A stretch of DNA of 64,000 nt from assembly GCF_031457955.1 (NCBI RefSeq), contig NZ_JAVDXN010000009.1, forward strand, positions 62,001 to 126,000. The letters are read 5' to 3'. This document shows, one piece after another, positions 33,681 through 42,666 of this stretch; position 1 is the first letter of the stretch; the number at the start of each line of letters is the position of its first letter. This stretch comes from Mixta sp031457955. GTDB taxonomy: Bacteria; Pseudomonadota; Gammaproteobacteria; Enterobacterales; Enterobacteriaceae. A program made the translations under genes and the position numbers. Below the pieces are notes generated by a model, which had not been told where the DNA came from, did no database searches, and saw nothing but the letters and a program-made list of their open reading frames with translations.

Positions 33681-33999
33681 AACCGCTCACCTCGCGTAGA
33701 GACAGCAATGAAATCATCCTCCCTGCCTGACTTGCATCAGCAAAGCGGAGGAAGCAAAATGCGGGAGAGGGTATCTCGGCGGAGAGAAAAGCGGCAACGC
33801 CTTACCGCCTGCCCCAGGCGCATCAACACGCAGATTCAAGCCCATTATCTGCCAGAACGAAAACGTTTGGCGCTAAGCATTGGCGATCAACGCTTTCTCC
33901 ACCAGGCAGCATCAATTTTTACCGGCGATTTTCGCCCGGCCCATTCCTTTACGCTTTGCCTAATGTTTAAATCGTTTCAGGCCCAACTCCGGAGGTAAC
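33681..33999. other. Stretch without a supported gene
   Basis: A 96-codon reading (33708-33998) ends inside the ribosome-binding site of the next gene. It is basic, has no recognised motif and no good start signal. It is treated as non-coding or as gene debris. Confidence 0.4.
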
Positions 34000-34395
34000 A
34001 TGCTGCCATCACATACGCTGAGTCTGACCATTACTCGTCACTGGCTGGATCTCTATGAAACTATCTGGAAACCAGACTATTTCCCTAAATGGGTTGCCCA
34101 ATTAGGCGAGGCGCCGTTACAGGCCGATGGAAGTTACTGGAAAGCGAAAGGAACGGATGGAACGTTGCGGGTGCGCTTTTCCGAGCATAACAGCTACGGG
34201 GTAATGGACTACTGGATTGATAATGGCTTCGGTAAAGAAATTTATATGCCGATGCGTATTGTACCTAACCAGGAAGGCGCGCAGGTGCTGCTGACGCTTT
34301 TTCGTCAACCCTTTACCTCTGACGAAAAATTCCAGCAAGAGCTGACGTCGTTAGAACAGAACCTGCAACGGCTTTATCAGCGGGTGACCGCCTGA
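34000..34395 (+). CDS. SRPBCC/START-like domain protein, function unknown
   Basis: The 131-residue soluble protein has the strand pattern of a small helix-grip (SRPBCC-like) domain: ITRHWLDLYETIWKPDYFPKW, then DGSYWKAKGTDGTLRVRFSEHN, MDYWID, and VLLTLFRQP before a C-terminal helix. GGAGG lies 5 bases before the ATG, one of the best ribosome-binding sites in the region. Base composition is host-like. The fold is guessed from the pattern; no ligand or pathway is evident. Confidence 0.75.
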   Translation: MLPSHTLSLTITRHWLDLYETIWKPDYFPKWVAQLGEAPLQADGSYWKAKGTDGTLRVRFSEHNSYGVMDYWIDNGFGKEIYMPMRIVPNQEGAQVLLTLFRQPFTSDEKFQQELTSLEQNLQRLYQRVTA

Positions 34396-34535
34396 AAGCC
34401 GCAATGCCTGCGGGGTGGTGGCTTCACTACCTTGCGGGCGTTCCCCCTTTAATCCCAGCATTGACCGTCATTTTGCGCTGCGCTGCCAGACGTCCTTCCT
34501 GTTACGATCCCTTAGTTACACAGAGAGGTTTAACT

Positions 34536-34601
34536 ATGTCCGGAACTAATAAAAACTTAGCGCTCGCTAACCGTGCAGAAGCCTTACGCATTCTCCGGTA
34601 A
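34536..34601 (+). CDS. Possible 21-residue small protein
   Basis: ATG 34536 is preceded by GAGAGG at 8 bases and starts a 21-codon frame, MSGTNKNLALANRAEALRIL plus a final Arg. It is helical in character, with a regular Ala/Leu pattern. The surrounding intergenic DNA is otherwise empty. It may be a small protein, a leader peptide or chance. Confidence 0.35.
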   Translation: MSGTNKNLALANRAEALRILR

Positions 34602-34910
34602 AAAACAGGCGTAGCGTAACTTTACTTAATGAAACTCTGCGCGTCTAATTATTAACCAACCAATCTTAACCTCATGATAATCAACCGGTTAAAGACGAAA
34701 AAAATCAAACCCGCGTTAACTAAAAAAATAAGACATTAATATAATTACAGGTTTCCCCTTCCATTTTTTTAAAACCATTCATTTTTTACATCCATTTATT
34801 ATTATGGTTGCAGTTTCAGATATTTCTTATGGTGCTTCTTGCAAGGAAAAAAGTTATAAATCTTCCCGCACACAGCAACTTCTTATAATCAGATCTTCCA
34901 GGACTTTCCT
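34602..34910. other. AT-rich gap before the immunity gene
   Basis: These 309 bases are strongly AT-rich with several A and T runs. No LexA box, as would precede a colicin operon, and no toxin gene fragment could be found. It probably contains the promoter of the immunity gene. Confidence 0.45.
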
Positions 34911-35186
34911 ATGGAACGCATATCTCTGCAAGACTTTACTGAGCAAGAATTTATTAATTTTGCAAAAAAAATATTGTTAGCTGAGTTCGAAACCACAGAA
35001 GGATTGCTAAAAGCAGTGACGGAGTTTGTTTTATTATCAGGACACCCAGCTGGTACCGATCTTATTGTATATCCGCAAGATTTTAATATTACTACGCCAC
35101 AAAGCATGGTGGAAGTGATCAAAAAATGGCGAAATGAGCATGGGCTGCCTTGCTTCCGGGAAGATTATTTCGCTATCGCCTTATAA
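34911..35186 (+). CDS. Orphan nuclease-bacteriocin immunity protein (Im9/pyocin type)
   Basis: The 91-residue acidic protein has the colicin E-type immunity pattern: ISLQDFTEQEFINF matches Im9 SISDYTEAEFL, and GHPAGTDLIVYP (residues 44-55) matches the helix III loop that binds colicin DNases. C-terminal VIKKWRNEHGLPCF matches the Im end. In Im9 the loop has two tyrosines (Y54, Y55); here the first is Val53, so specificity may differ. No toxin gene is adjacent. It probably protects against bacteriocins of relatives, or is left from a lost toxin-immunity pair. Confidence 0.88.
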   Translation: MERISLQDFTEQEFINFAKKILLAEFETTEGLLKAVTEFVLLSGHPAGTDLIVYPQDFNITTPQSMVEVIKKWRNEHGLPCFREDYFAIAL

Positions 35187-35273
35187 TAAAAAATTTACCT
35201 GCCATAAAAATTATAAAAATAGTTATTAGGTGTTCGCTTGCCGGCACCCTTTTTTTATCATCATGGGTATGTT

Positions 35274-36764
35274 ATGTCTTTGAAGCAAAAAGCAATTAAT
35301 GGCGCGAAATGGTCGGCCATTTCGTCAGTAATGACGATAGGGCTTGGCCTGTTACAGTTAACCCTGCTCGCCAGAATGATCGATCCGAAACAATTTGGTT
35401 TATTAACTATTGCTCTGGTTATTCTGACATTGGTGGATACGCTATCTGATTTTGGTTTATCCAATTCAGTTATACAGCGAAAATCCATGTCTGAAACTGA
35501 GTTATCAACCCTTTACTGGCTAAATATTTTTATTGGCCTGGTAGTTTTTGCCGTTATCTATTTTAGCAGCCATGCGATTAGCGCATTACTTCAACAACCC
35601 GATTTGAATGAGCTTATAGAAGCGCTATCTGTTGCCTTTATTATTATCCCGCAGGGACAACAGTTCCGTGCTTTATTGCAAAAAGAGCTGGCTTTCACGC
35701 AAATTGGTCGTACCGAAGTGCTGGCGGCGCTGGCGGGATTTGCCGTTACGTTGATTTCAGCGTTGTGGTCCCCCTCGGCGCTCTGCGCTATCTGGGGATA
35801 TCTCACGATGATCTCGGTACGCATGCTGCTGTTTTGCTATTACGGCGGAAAAATTTACCGTCCTCAATTTGTGTTTGAATTAAAAAGCGTGCGCAGTAAT
35901 TTACGCTATGGCGGCTACCTGACCGCAGACAGTTTAATTAATCAGCTGAGTATGAATATGCCGACCATGCTGCTCTCACGCCTGTTAGGCGCGATAGCGA
36001 CCGGTGGGTATAACCTTGCCTACAACCTTGCCGTTATGCCGCCTGCGAAGCTTAACCCTATTCTGTCGCGCGTGTTATTTCCGGCTTTTGCGCAGATGCA
36101 GGACGATCGGCCACGCCTGCGCCATAACTTTTATAAAATGTTATCGATCATGAGTTTGCTGAATTTCGTGGCGCTGTTGGGCATGGCTGGCGTCGCGCAT
36201 AACTTAGTGTTAAGCCTGTTTGGGGAACGCTGGTTGTTTATGGTTCCGGTGCTGCAAATACTCTGTATTGCGGGCATTATGCGAGCAATTAACAACCCGG
36301 TAGGCGCGCTGGTTATGGCAAAAGGCGCTGTTGATATCAGCTCAAAGCTTAATGCGCTTCGTCTGGCGCTTTCTGTACCGGTTATCTGGTCAGGCGCGCA
36401 CTGGGGCGGGCTGATGGGCGCTACCGTTGGTTTTACCCTGTTGCAGGTGCTTACCGCCCTGATGAATTACTTCTTTTTAATTCGTCCGCTATTAGGTGCC
36501 AGCGCTAAAACCTATTTAGCCAGCCAGTGGATGCCGTTGCGTATGGCGCTGCCCACGCTTTGGATCAGTTATGCGCTTGGCTACGCCTTAGAAGGCATAA
36601 CGCCGACGACGCTTACGCTTACCCTACAAATCGCCGCAGGCGGGCTGGTATGGGGCTTAATGCTTGTGGGTAGCCACGATCCACTGGTGCTTGAACTCAA
36701 ACAGATTGTGCTGCGTAAAACGCGTCCGACTGGGGCGTTAAAAAACCAGGAAAAATTAATATAA
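35274..36764 (+). CDS. WzxC-type polysaccharide flippase
   Basis: The 496-residue MOP-superfamily protein (12-14 hydrophobic segments) closely follows E. coli WzxC: SLKQKAINGAKWSAI, ARMIDPKQFGLLT, DTLSDFGLSNSVIQRK and GGYNLAYNLAVMPPAKLNPI. WzxC flips undecaprenyl-linked colanic acid units; AmsL is the amylovoran equivalent. The ATG at 35274 aligns with WzxC, and an upstream frame extension is discarded. No glycan operon surrounds it, so it is an orphan that may work with polymers assembled elsewhere. A palindromic terminator follows. Confidence 0.9.
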   Translation: MSLKQKAINGAKWSAISSVMTIGLGLLQLTLLARMIDPKQFGLLTIALVILTLVDTLSDFGLSNSVIQRKSMSETELSTLYWLNIFIGLVVFAVIYFSSHAISALLQQPDLNELIEALSVAFIIIPQGQQFRALLQKELAFTQIGRTEVLAALAGFAVTLISALWSPSALCAIWGYLTMISVRMLLFCYYGGKIYRPQFVFELKSVRSNLRYGGYLTADSLINQLSMNMPTMLLSRLLGAIATGGYNLAYNLAVMPPAKLNPILSRVLFPAFAQMQDDRPRLRHNFYKMLSIMSLLNFVALLGMAGVAHNLVLSLFGERWLFMVPVLQILCIAGIMRAINNPVGALVMAKGAVDISSKLNALRLALSVPVIWSGAHWGGLMGATVGFTLLQVLTALMNYFFLIRPLLGASAKTYLASQWMPLRMALPTLWISYALGYALEGITPTTLTLTLQIAAGGLVWGLMLVGSHDPLVLELKQIVLRKTRPTGALKNQEKLI

Positions 36765-36816
36765 TAATAAAAGCTGTGATGGGTGGCTAAATGCCTGCAA
36801 ACAGGTATTTTTATTA

Positions 36817-36843
36817 AGCGCGCTGCTATAGCGCGCTTTTTTT
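36817..36843 (+). terminator. Rho-independent terminator after the wzxC-like gene
   Basis: The 8-bp stem AGCGCGCT (itself palindromic) with a 5-base loop is followed by seven T. Confidence 0.85.
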
Positions 36844-36975
36844 ATGCCTTTTTGCCCAAGGCCTTTTCCGCTTCGCATAAACTGAGATAATCCGAAAGCG
36901 AATGCCTTAGAAATTTTCACTCGTCTACACTCAGAGAAGCGCTGTAGGCTTGCCACCGTGTTCCTGGAGCTGGCT

Positions 36976-37593
36976 ATGTTACTGACCGTACTCTATATCA
37001 TCGGCATTACTGCCGAAGCGATGACCGGCGCGCTTGCTGCCGGACGACGAAAAATGGATCTCTTTGGCGTGATCATTATTGCCTCGGTAACTGCTATTGG
37101 CGGCGGTTCCGTGCGTGACATGCTGTTAGGTCATTACCCGCTCGGCTGGGTAAAACATCCTGAATACATCATGATTGTCGCCGCCGCTGCCGTTATCACC
37201 ACCTTTGTTGCCCCCCTGATGACCCATCTGCGCAAAGTTTTTCTGGTGCTGGATGCGTTAGGATTGGTGGTTTTCTCCATTATTGGCGCTCAGGTTGCGC
37301 TTGATATGGGGCACGCTTCGATTATCGCTGCCATCAGCGCGGTTATTACCGGTGTCTTTGGCGGCGTGCTGCGCGATATGTTTTGCAACCGCATTCCGCT
37401 GGTGTTTCAGAAAGAGCTGTACGCTGGCATCGCCTTTGCCGCAGGCTGGCTCTATATCCTGCTGTTAAAGACGCCGCTATCGCATGAAACGGTCATTCTG
37501 ATTACGTTACTGTTCGGTTTTCTTTCCCGTTTGCTGGCGCTGCGTTTTCGGTTGGGGTTACCCATTTTCAATTACCCGCATCCGGAACATTGA
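36976..37593 (+). CDS. yicG: YicG/UPF0126 inner-membrane protein (TRIC-like)
   Basis: The 205-residue protein has about seven membrane segments in two related halves. Each half has a Gly-rich GGG-x-x-RD motif (GGGSVRDMLLG and FGGVLRDMFC), typical of the UPF0126/TRIC-type family; E. coli YicG has been linked to glycine transport. The ATG at 36976, with GGAG 7 bases upstream, gives the E. coli length; a GTG 18 bases earlier is in frame but unsupported. Its last 26 bases overlap convergent ligB. Confidence 0.92.
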   Translation: MLLTVLYIIGITAEAMTGALAAGRRKMDLFGVIIIASVTAIGGGSVRDMLLGHYPLGWVKHPEYIMIVAAAAVITTFVAPLMTHLRKVFLVLDALGLVVFSIIGAQVALDMGHASIIAAISAVITGVFGGVLRDMFCNRIPLVFQKELYAGIAFAAGWLYILLLKTPLSHETVILITLLFGFLSRLLALRFRLGLPIFNYPHPEH

Positions 37594-39331
37594 TGCCCTG
37601 CGTTTCTGGTGGATCGGGCTGCTCGGGCTGGGCTAACGTGGCCGAGGCCAGCCCTTTCTGCGCGGCTTGCCACCGCTGAATAAAATCTATCATCTTTCTC
37701 ACCTGCTCATCCTTCAGCCAGGTATCAATTCGCTGTGCCAGCGTCGCGCCTACGCCGGGTAGCTGCTGCCAGCTTTGCAGGCTACGCGCCAGCAATTGAG
37801 GCCAGGTTGAATCCGGCAGCGCATTCAGCGCGCTAGCAGGCAGAGGAACGCCAAGTGCTTTTACCCAGCGGCGAAAAGGCTGATGCTGCACCTGATTAAA
37901 GTAATGGACGATTTGTTTGGCTCTTAACGGCGTAATGCCCGGCAAGGTTGCCAGCTGCTCGCTTTCCATTTCCAGCCAGGAAAAGAGATGCACAAAATCA
38001 GGCAGCTGAAGCAGGCGTTGCCAGGTGCTGCGCTGAATACCTGGCAGATCGAGTACGTCCCGCTGGCTTAGCCAACTCAGGCGGGAAAGAAACTGCTTGC
38101 GGCAATCGGCGCGGTTATAAAAGCAGCTCAGGCTATGATAATTTTCCGCGACGGGAGGCTCTGGGCGGGTACGCTCGATGACGCGCCAAATTACTTTTTT
38201 CAGATGTGGAATACCCTGCCCAGCCAGACCAATCGCCACCTGATCGCCGGGGACAATGTCCAGCGCCCGCCATCTTGCCAACGAGCCGAGGCTGACCCGC
38301 CGCACGGTTTTGTCATCCAACTGTACGGGCGCAACGTTTAGCACCGAGGAGATTTTCCCGGTACGCCCTATTGGAAAATCAATAGATTGCACTTCGCTGC
38401 TGACAACGGGCGGCGTATATTTCCAGGCGGCGGATTCATCGTTGCTGCCGGGTATCCATTGTTTAGCGGCTGAACGACGATCCTGATGAATCACGACGCC
38501 ATCAGTGACAAAGGGCAGCGCCGAGCGGAACCAACGCATGCGCCATAGCGCTACTTCTTCCTCATCGCTGACCGGCTGCGTCCAGGCGCTGGCGACATCA
38601 AACCCTAACTGCTTAAGCGCCGCTTGCCGCTGCGTCATGGTTTGCGGCCCGTCAGGCCATGCCCAGATAAAGATACCCAGCTGCGAGAGTAAAGGAGACG
38701 GTTGCTGGCGCCTAAGCGCACCCGCAACCTGAGCGCGTGCATTTTGGCCGCCGTCTGTTACCTGACGATGATCGGTCATGGTTAAAAACAGTTCGCCCTG
38801 CAATATCAGTACAGGCCTTTTATCCGGAATAGCCTGCGGAAGCGCAGGGATATAAGCCGCTTTCTCCAGCCAGTTTTGCCCCTTCAGGCCATCGCCACGG
38901 CTAATCAACGAGACCAGCTTTCCCTGGCGATAGACCAGCGTCACCGCAACACCATCAACTTTTGGCTGCACCCAGAGCGGCCCTTTGCCCTGCATCCAGT
39001 ACGCCACCGCCAGCTTGTCCGGCAGTTTCTTTACCCCCGTATGCGCAACGGGATGATCAACCGTACCGTTATCAGCCCAGACCGAGCGATCGGGTGCCGC
39101 TGCAGGCTGGAAACAGTGCTGCCATTGCCGCAGCCGGTGTTGCAGGTTGTCATAGAGGGCGTCCTCAATCAGCGTCTCACCATCGCCATAATAGGCGCGA
39201 TCCCAACTGCGCAACTGCTGCTGTAGGCGGGCGATCTCTTCCGCCGCCCGCACCGGCGTCCAGCGCGGACATAGCGCCTGCGCCGTTCCGGCAAACAGAC
39301 ACAGCAACCATAAGGCTGTCTTTCCTGACAT
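37568..39331 (-). CDS. ligB: NAD-dependent DNA ligase B
   Basis: LigB is an accessory NAD-dependent ligase. The 587-residue protein has an apparent signal peptide (ALWLLCLFAGTAQA). The adenylylated lysine lies in QPKVDGVAV (about residue 135), and SRGDGLKGQNW follows. An OB domain leads to a degenerate zinc region (CFYNRADC, two of four cysteines) and helix-hairpin-helix repeats. As in E. coli LigB, the BRCT domain is missing. The apparent export signal on a ligase is a known oddity of the family. It is slightly longer than E. coli LigB (560). Confidence 0.94.
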   Translation of the reverse strand: MSGKTALWLLCLFAGTAQALCPRWTPVRAAEEIARLQQQLRSWDRAYYGDGETLIEDALYDNLQHRLRQWQHCFQPAAAPDRSVWADNGTVDHPVAHTGVKKLPDKLAVAYWMQGKGPLWVQPKVDGVAVTLVYRQGKLVSLISRGDGLKGQNWLEKAAYIPALPQAIPDKRPVLILQGELFLTMTDHRQVTDGGQNARAQVAGALRRQQPSPLLSQLGIFIWAWPDGPQTMTQRQAALKQLGFDVASAWTQPVSDEEEVALWRMRWFRSALPFVTDGVVIHQDRRSAAKQWIPGSNDESAAWKYTPPVVSSEVQSIDFPIGRTGKISSVLNVAPVQLDDKTVRRVSLGSLARWRALDIVPGDQVAIGLAGQGIPHLKKVIWRVIERTRPEPPVAENYHSLSCFYNRADCRKQFLSRLSWLSQRDVLDLPGIQRSTWQRLLQLPDFVHLFSWLEMESEQLATLPGITPLRAKQIVHYFNQVQHQPFRRWVKALGVPLPASALNALPDSTWPQLLARSLQSWQQLPGVGATLAQRIDTWLKDEQVRKMIDFIQRWQAAQKGLASATLAQPEQPDPPETQGINVPDAGN

Positions 39332-39581
39332 AGTTCCTCCTTGTTCTCGGCTGCGGCAGTAAAGCCGATTAACCGCAAGGCCGCGAGCAGCAGGAAACTA
39401 AACTGGAAAACCGCGCAAAAATTTTTACTGCAAAGCGTGCAAACCGCCGCGTCTTACGCGGCCTGCTTTCCATAAAACAAGAAAAACCACAGCGGAGCGG
39501 CGCAAACGCTGCATGGCGGCGGCAAGCTGTGTATACTGTGCAGGAAACAGACTCCGCTCTTTTAACACTTCAAGAACTATC

Positions 39582-40205
39582 ATGGCTCAAGGCACGCTTT
39601 ATATTATTTCCGCCCCCAGCGGCGCAGGCAAATCCAGTCTGATTCAGGCTATGCTGAAAACGCAGCCGCTTTACGATACGCAGGTATCCATTTCGCACAC
39701 CACACGCGGAATGCGCCCCGGCGAGCAGCACGGCGAGCACTACTATTTCGTTGCTAAACAAGAGTTTGAAGCAATGATTGAGCAGGATGCTTTTCTTGAG
39801 CATGCTGAAGTGTTTGGTAATTACTACGGCACGTCGCGCGCGGCGATCGATCAAGTGCTGGCAACCGGTGTTGATGTCTTTCTGGATATTGACTGGCAGG
39901 GCGCGCAGCAGATCCGGCAGAAAATGCCGTCGGCGCGCAGTATCTTTGTTTTACCGCCCTCGAAAGAGGAGCTGGATCGCCGCTTACGCGGTCGTGGTCA
40001 GGATAGCGAAGAGGTGATTGCTCGCCGCATGGCGCAGGCCGTTGCCGAGATGAGCCACTACGCCGAGTACGACTATTTGATCGTTAATGATGATTTTGAC
40101 CTCGCGCTATCGGATCTCAAAACCATTATTCGCGCTGAGCGTCTGCGTATGGGCCGTCAAAAAGCCCGGCATGATGCATTAATCAGCAAACTATTGGCAG
40201 ACTGA
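39582..40205 (+). CDS. gmk: Guanylate kinase
   Basis: Gmk phosphorylates GMP to GDP. The P-loop SAPSGAGKSS is at residues 9-18, and the GMP-binding segment SISHTTRGMRPGE follows. The start at 39582 gives 207 residues as in E. coli. A TATACT hexamer (39532-39537) lies 44 bases upstream as a possible -10. It begins the gmk-rpoZ-spoT-trmH-recG cluster. Confidence 0.97.
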   Translation: MAQGTLYIISAPSGAGKSSLIQAMLKTQPLYDTQVSISHTTRGMRPGEQHGEHYYFVAKQEFEAMIEQDAFLEHAEVFGNYYGTSRAAIDQVLATGVDVFLDIDWQGAQQIRQKMPSARSIFVLPPSKEELDRRLRGRGQDSEEVIARRMAQAVAEMSHYAEYDYLIVNDDFDLALSDLKTIIRAERLRMGRQKARHDALISKLLAD

Positions 40206-40259
40206 AGTCACTTTCAGTATTATGCCCAGTCATTTCTTCACCTGTGGAGTAGCACACTT

Positions 40260-40535
40260 ATGGCACGCGTAACCGTTCAGGACGCAGTAGAGAAAATTGG
40301 TAACCGTTTTGACCTGGTTCTGGTCGCTGCACGTCGCGCACGTCAGATGCAGGTGAGCGGTAAAGATCCGCTGGTACCGGAAGAGAACGATAAGCCGACC
40401 GTTATCGCTCTGCGTGAAATCGAAGAAGGCCTGATCACTAATCAGATCCTTGATGTTCGTGAGCGCCAGGAACAGCATGAGCAAGAAGCCGCCGAGTTGC
40501 AGGCTGTTACCGCTATTGCTGAAGGTCGTCGTTAA
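40260..40535 (+). CDS. rpoZ: RNA polymerase omega subunit
   Basis: The 91-residue omega subunit (ARVTVQDAVEKIGNRFDLV) assists beta' folding and forms one of the ppGpp-binding sites of RNA polymerase. It is identical in length and nearly in sequence to E. coli. It lies 54 bases after gmk and 19 bases before spoT, linking the polymerase subunit to the ppGpp enzyme. Confidence 0.98.
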   Translation: MARVTVQDAVEKIGNRFDLVLVAARRARQMQVSGKDPLVPEENDKPTVIALREIEEGLITNQILDVRERQEQHEQEAAELQAVTAIAEGRR

Positions 40536-40554
40536 TTAGCCGGAAGGCTCGCCC

Positions 40555-42663
40555 TTGTATCTTTTTGAAAGCCTCAATCAGCTGATTGAAAAATACTTGC
40601 CTGAGGAGCAGATCAAGCGCCTCAAGCAAGCTTACCTTGTCGCACGTGATGCTCACGAGGGGCAGACTCGCTCCAGCGGTGAGCCTTATATCACGCATCC
40701 CGTCGCCGTCGCCTGTATTCTGGCGGAAATGAAGCTCGACTATGAAACGCTCATGGCCGCGCTGCTGCACGACGTGATTGAAGACACGCCCGCCACCTAT
40801 CAGGACATGGAGCAGCTGTTCGGCAAAAGCGTCGCCGAACTGGTTGAAGGCGTATCCAAGCTGGATAAGCTGAAGTTCCGTGATAAAAAAGAGGCGCAGG
40901 CGGAAAACTTCCGCAAAATGATCATGGCGATGGTGCAGGATATTCGCGTCATCCTGATCAAGCTGGCTGACCGTACGCATAATATGCGCACGCTGGGCTC
41001 GCTGCGACCAGATAAACGGCGGCGCATCGCGCGTGAAACGCTGGAAATCTACAGCCCGCTGGCGCACCGGTTAGGTATCCATCACCTGAAAACCGAGCTG
41101 GAAGAGCTGGGCTTCGAAGCGCTCTATCCCAATCGTTATCGCGTTATTAAAGAAGTGGTGAAAGCCGCGCGCGGTAACCGTAAGGAGATGATCCAGAAAA
41201 TCCTTGCGGAGATCGAAGGGCGACTTCAGGAAGCCGGTATTCCCTGCCGCGTATTTGGTCGTGAAAAGCACCTCTATTCCATCTACTGCAAAATGAACCT
41301 GAAAGAGCAGCGTTTCCACTCGATTATGGATATCTACGCGTTTCGCGTCATTGTCCGTGATGTGGATACCTGTTATCGCGTGCTGGGTCAGATGCATAGC
41401 CTGTATAAGCCGCGTCCGGGTCGGGTGAAGGATTATATCGCCATCCCGAAAGCGAACGGCTATCAGTCGCTGCATACCTCAATGATTGGCCCGCATGGCG
41501 TGCCGGTTGAGGTGCAGATCCGTACGGAAGATATGGATCAGATGGCAGAGATGGGGGTTGCGGCGCACTGGGCTTATAAAGAACAGGGCGAGAGCGGCAC
41601 TACCGCGCAGATACGTGCGCAACGCTGGCTGCAAAGCCTGCTGGAACTGCAACAGAGCGCCGGTAGCTCCTTTGAATTTATTGAAAGCGTTAAATCCGAT
41701 CTGTTCCCGGATGAGATTTACGTTTTCACGCCGGAAGGGCGTATTGTCGAGCTGCCAGCTGGCGCGACGCCGGTGGATTTCGCCTATGCGGTGCATACCG
41801 ATATTGGTCATGCCTGCGTGGGCGCGCGCGTCGACAGGCAGCCCTATCCCCTTTCGCAGCCGCTGGCCAGCGGTCAAACGGTGGAAATCATTACCGCGCC
41901 AGGCGCCCGTCCTAACGCCGCCTGGCTTAACTTTGTTGTCAGCTCCAAGGCGCGCGCCAAAATTCGTCAGCTGCTGAAAAACCTCAAGCGCGAAGATTCA
42001 GTAAGCCTGGGACGTCGCCTGCTTAACCATGCGCTCGGCGGCAGCCGTAAACTGGCTGAGATTGCGCCAGAAAGCATTGAGCAAGAGCTGGAGCGGATGA
42101 AGCTGGCATCGCTGGATGATCTGCTGGCAGAGATTGGCCTGGGCAACGCAATGAGCGTGGTGGTAGCGAAAAACCTGCTGGATACCGCAGGCGGCGTCTC
42201 CAGTAATGCCACCTCACGCAGCAAGCTGGCGATCAAAGGCGCTGATGGCGTACTGATTACCTTTGCCAAGTGCTGTCGTCCGATTCCTGGCGACCCGATT
42301 GTGGCGCACGTCAGTCCCGGTAAGGGATTGGTGGTTCACCATGAGTCGTGCCGTAATATTCGTGGCTATCAGAAAGAGCCCGAGAAGTTTATGGCGGTGG
42401 AATGGGATAAAGAAACCGAGCAGGAATTTGTCGCTGAGATTAAAGTCGATATGTTTAACCATCAGGGCGCGCTGGCGAACCTGACGGCGGCGATTAACAC
42501 AGCCAAATCGAATATCCAAAGCCTGAACACGGAAGAGCGTGACGGCCGCGTTTACAGCGCCTTTATTCGTTTGACGGCACGCGATCGCGTTCATTTGGCG
42601 AATATTATGCGCAAAATTCGTGTAATGCCGGACGTAATCAAAGTTCACCGTAACCGAAATTAA
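40555..42663 (+). CDS. spoT: Bifunctional ppGpp synthetase/hydrolase SpoT
   Basis: SpoT mainly hydrolyses ppGpp and makes it weakly under carbon, fatty acid or iron stress. It has 702 residues. The HD hydrolase site HDVIEDT is near residue 72, the synthetase domain (GREKHLYSIYCKM) near 240, TGS (VFTPEGRIVELPAGATPVDFAY, cut here) near 390, a conserved Cys region, and a C-terminal ACT domain (NHQGALANLTAAI). The start is TTG 40555 with GGAAGG 7-8 bases upstream, a weak start that keeps synthesis low. Confidence 0.98.
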   Translation: MYLFESLNQLIEKYLPEEQIKRLKQAYLVARDAHEGQTRSSGEPYITHPVAVACILAEMKLDYETLMAALLHDVIEDTPATYQDMEQLFGKSVAELVEGVSKLDKLKFRDKKEAQAENFRKMIMAMVQDIRVILIKLADRTHNMRTLGSLRPDKRRRIARETLEIYSPLAHRLGIHHLKTELEELGFEALYPNRYRVIKEVVKAARGNRKEMIQKILAEIEGRLQEAGIPCRVFGREKHLYSIYCKMNLKEQRFHSIMDIYAFRVIVRDVDTCYRVLGQMHSLYKPRPGRVKDYIAIPKANGYQSLHTSMIGPHGVPVEVQIRTEDMDQMAEMGVAAHWAYKEQGESGTTAQIRAQRWLQSLLELQQSAGSSFEFIESVKSDLFPDEIYVFTPEGRIVELPAGATPVDFAYAVHTDIGHACVGARVDRQPYPLSQPLASGQTVEIITAPGARPNAAWLNFVVSSKARAKIRQLLKNLKREDSVSLGRRLLNHALGGSRKLAEIAPESIEQELERMKLASLDDLLAEIGLGNAMSVVVAKNLLDTAGGVSSNATSRSKLAIKGADGVLITFAKCCRPIPGDPIVAHVSPGKGLVVHHESCRNIRGYQKEPEKFMAVEWDKETEQEFVAEIKVDMFNHQGALANLTAAINTAKSNIQSLNTEERDGRVYSAFIRLTARDRVHLANIMRKIRVMPDVIKVHRNRN

Positions 42664-42666
42664 CGC

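Noticed and set aside
33708..33998. 96-codon frame before the SRPBCC-like gene
   Set aside because: No recognised motif, arginine-rich low-information composition, no good start signal, and it runs into the ribosome-binding site of the next gene.
34602..34910. SOS (LexA) box expected for a colicin operon
   Set aside because: No CTG-N10-CAG site of convincing quality upstream of the immunity gene, consistent with an orphan rather than an operon.
27385..34910. tRNA gene as the attachment site, or a CRISPR array
   Set aside because: The repeat lies in yicC and no cloverleaf or regularly spaced direct-repeat array was seen anywhere in the window; the TGCATG cluster is too short and irregular for CRISPR.
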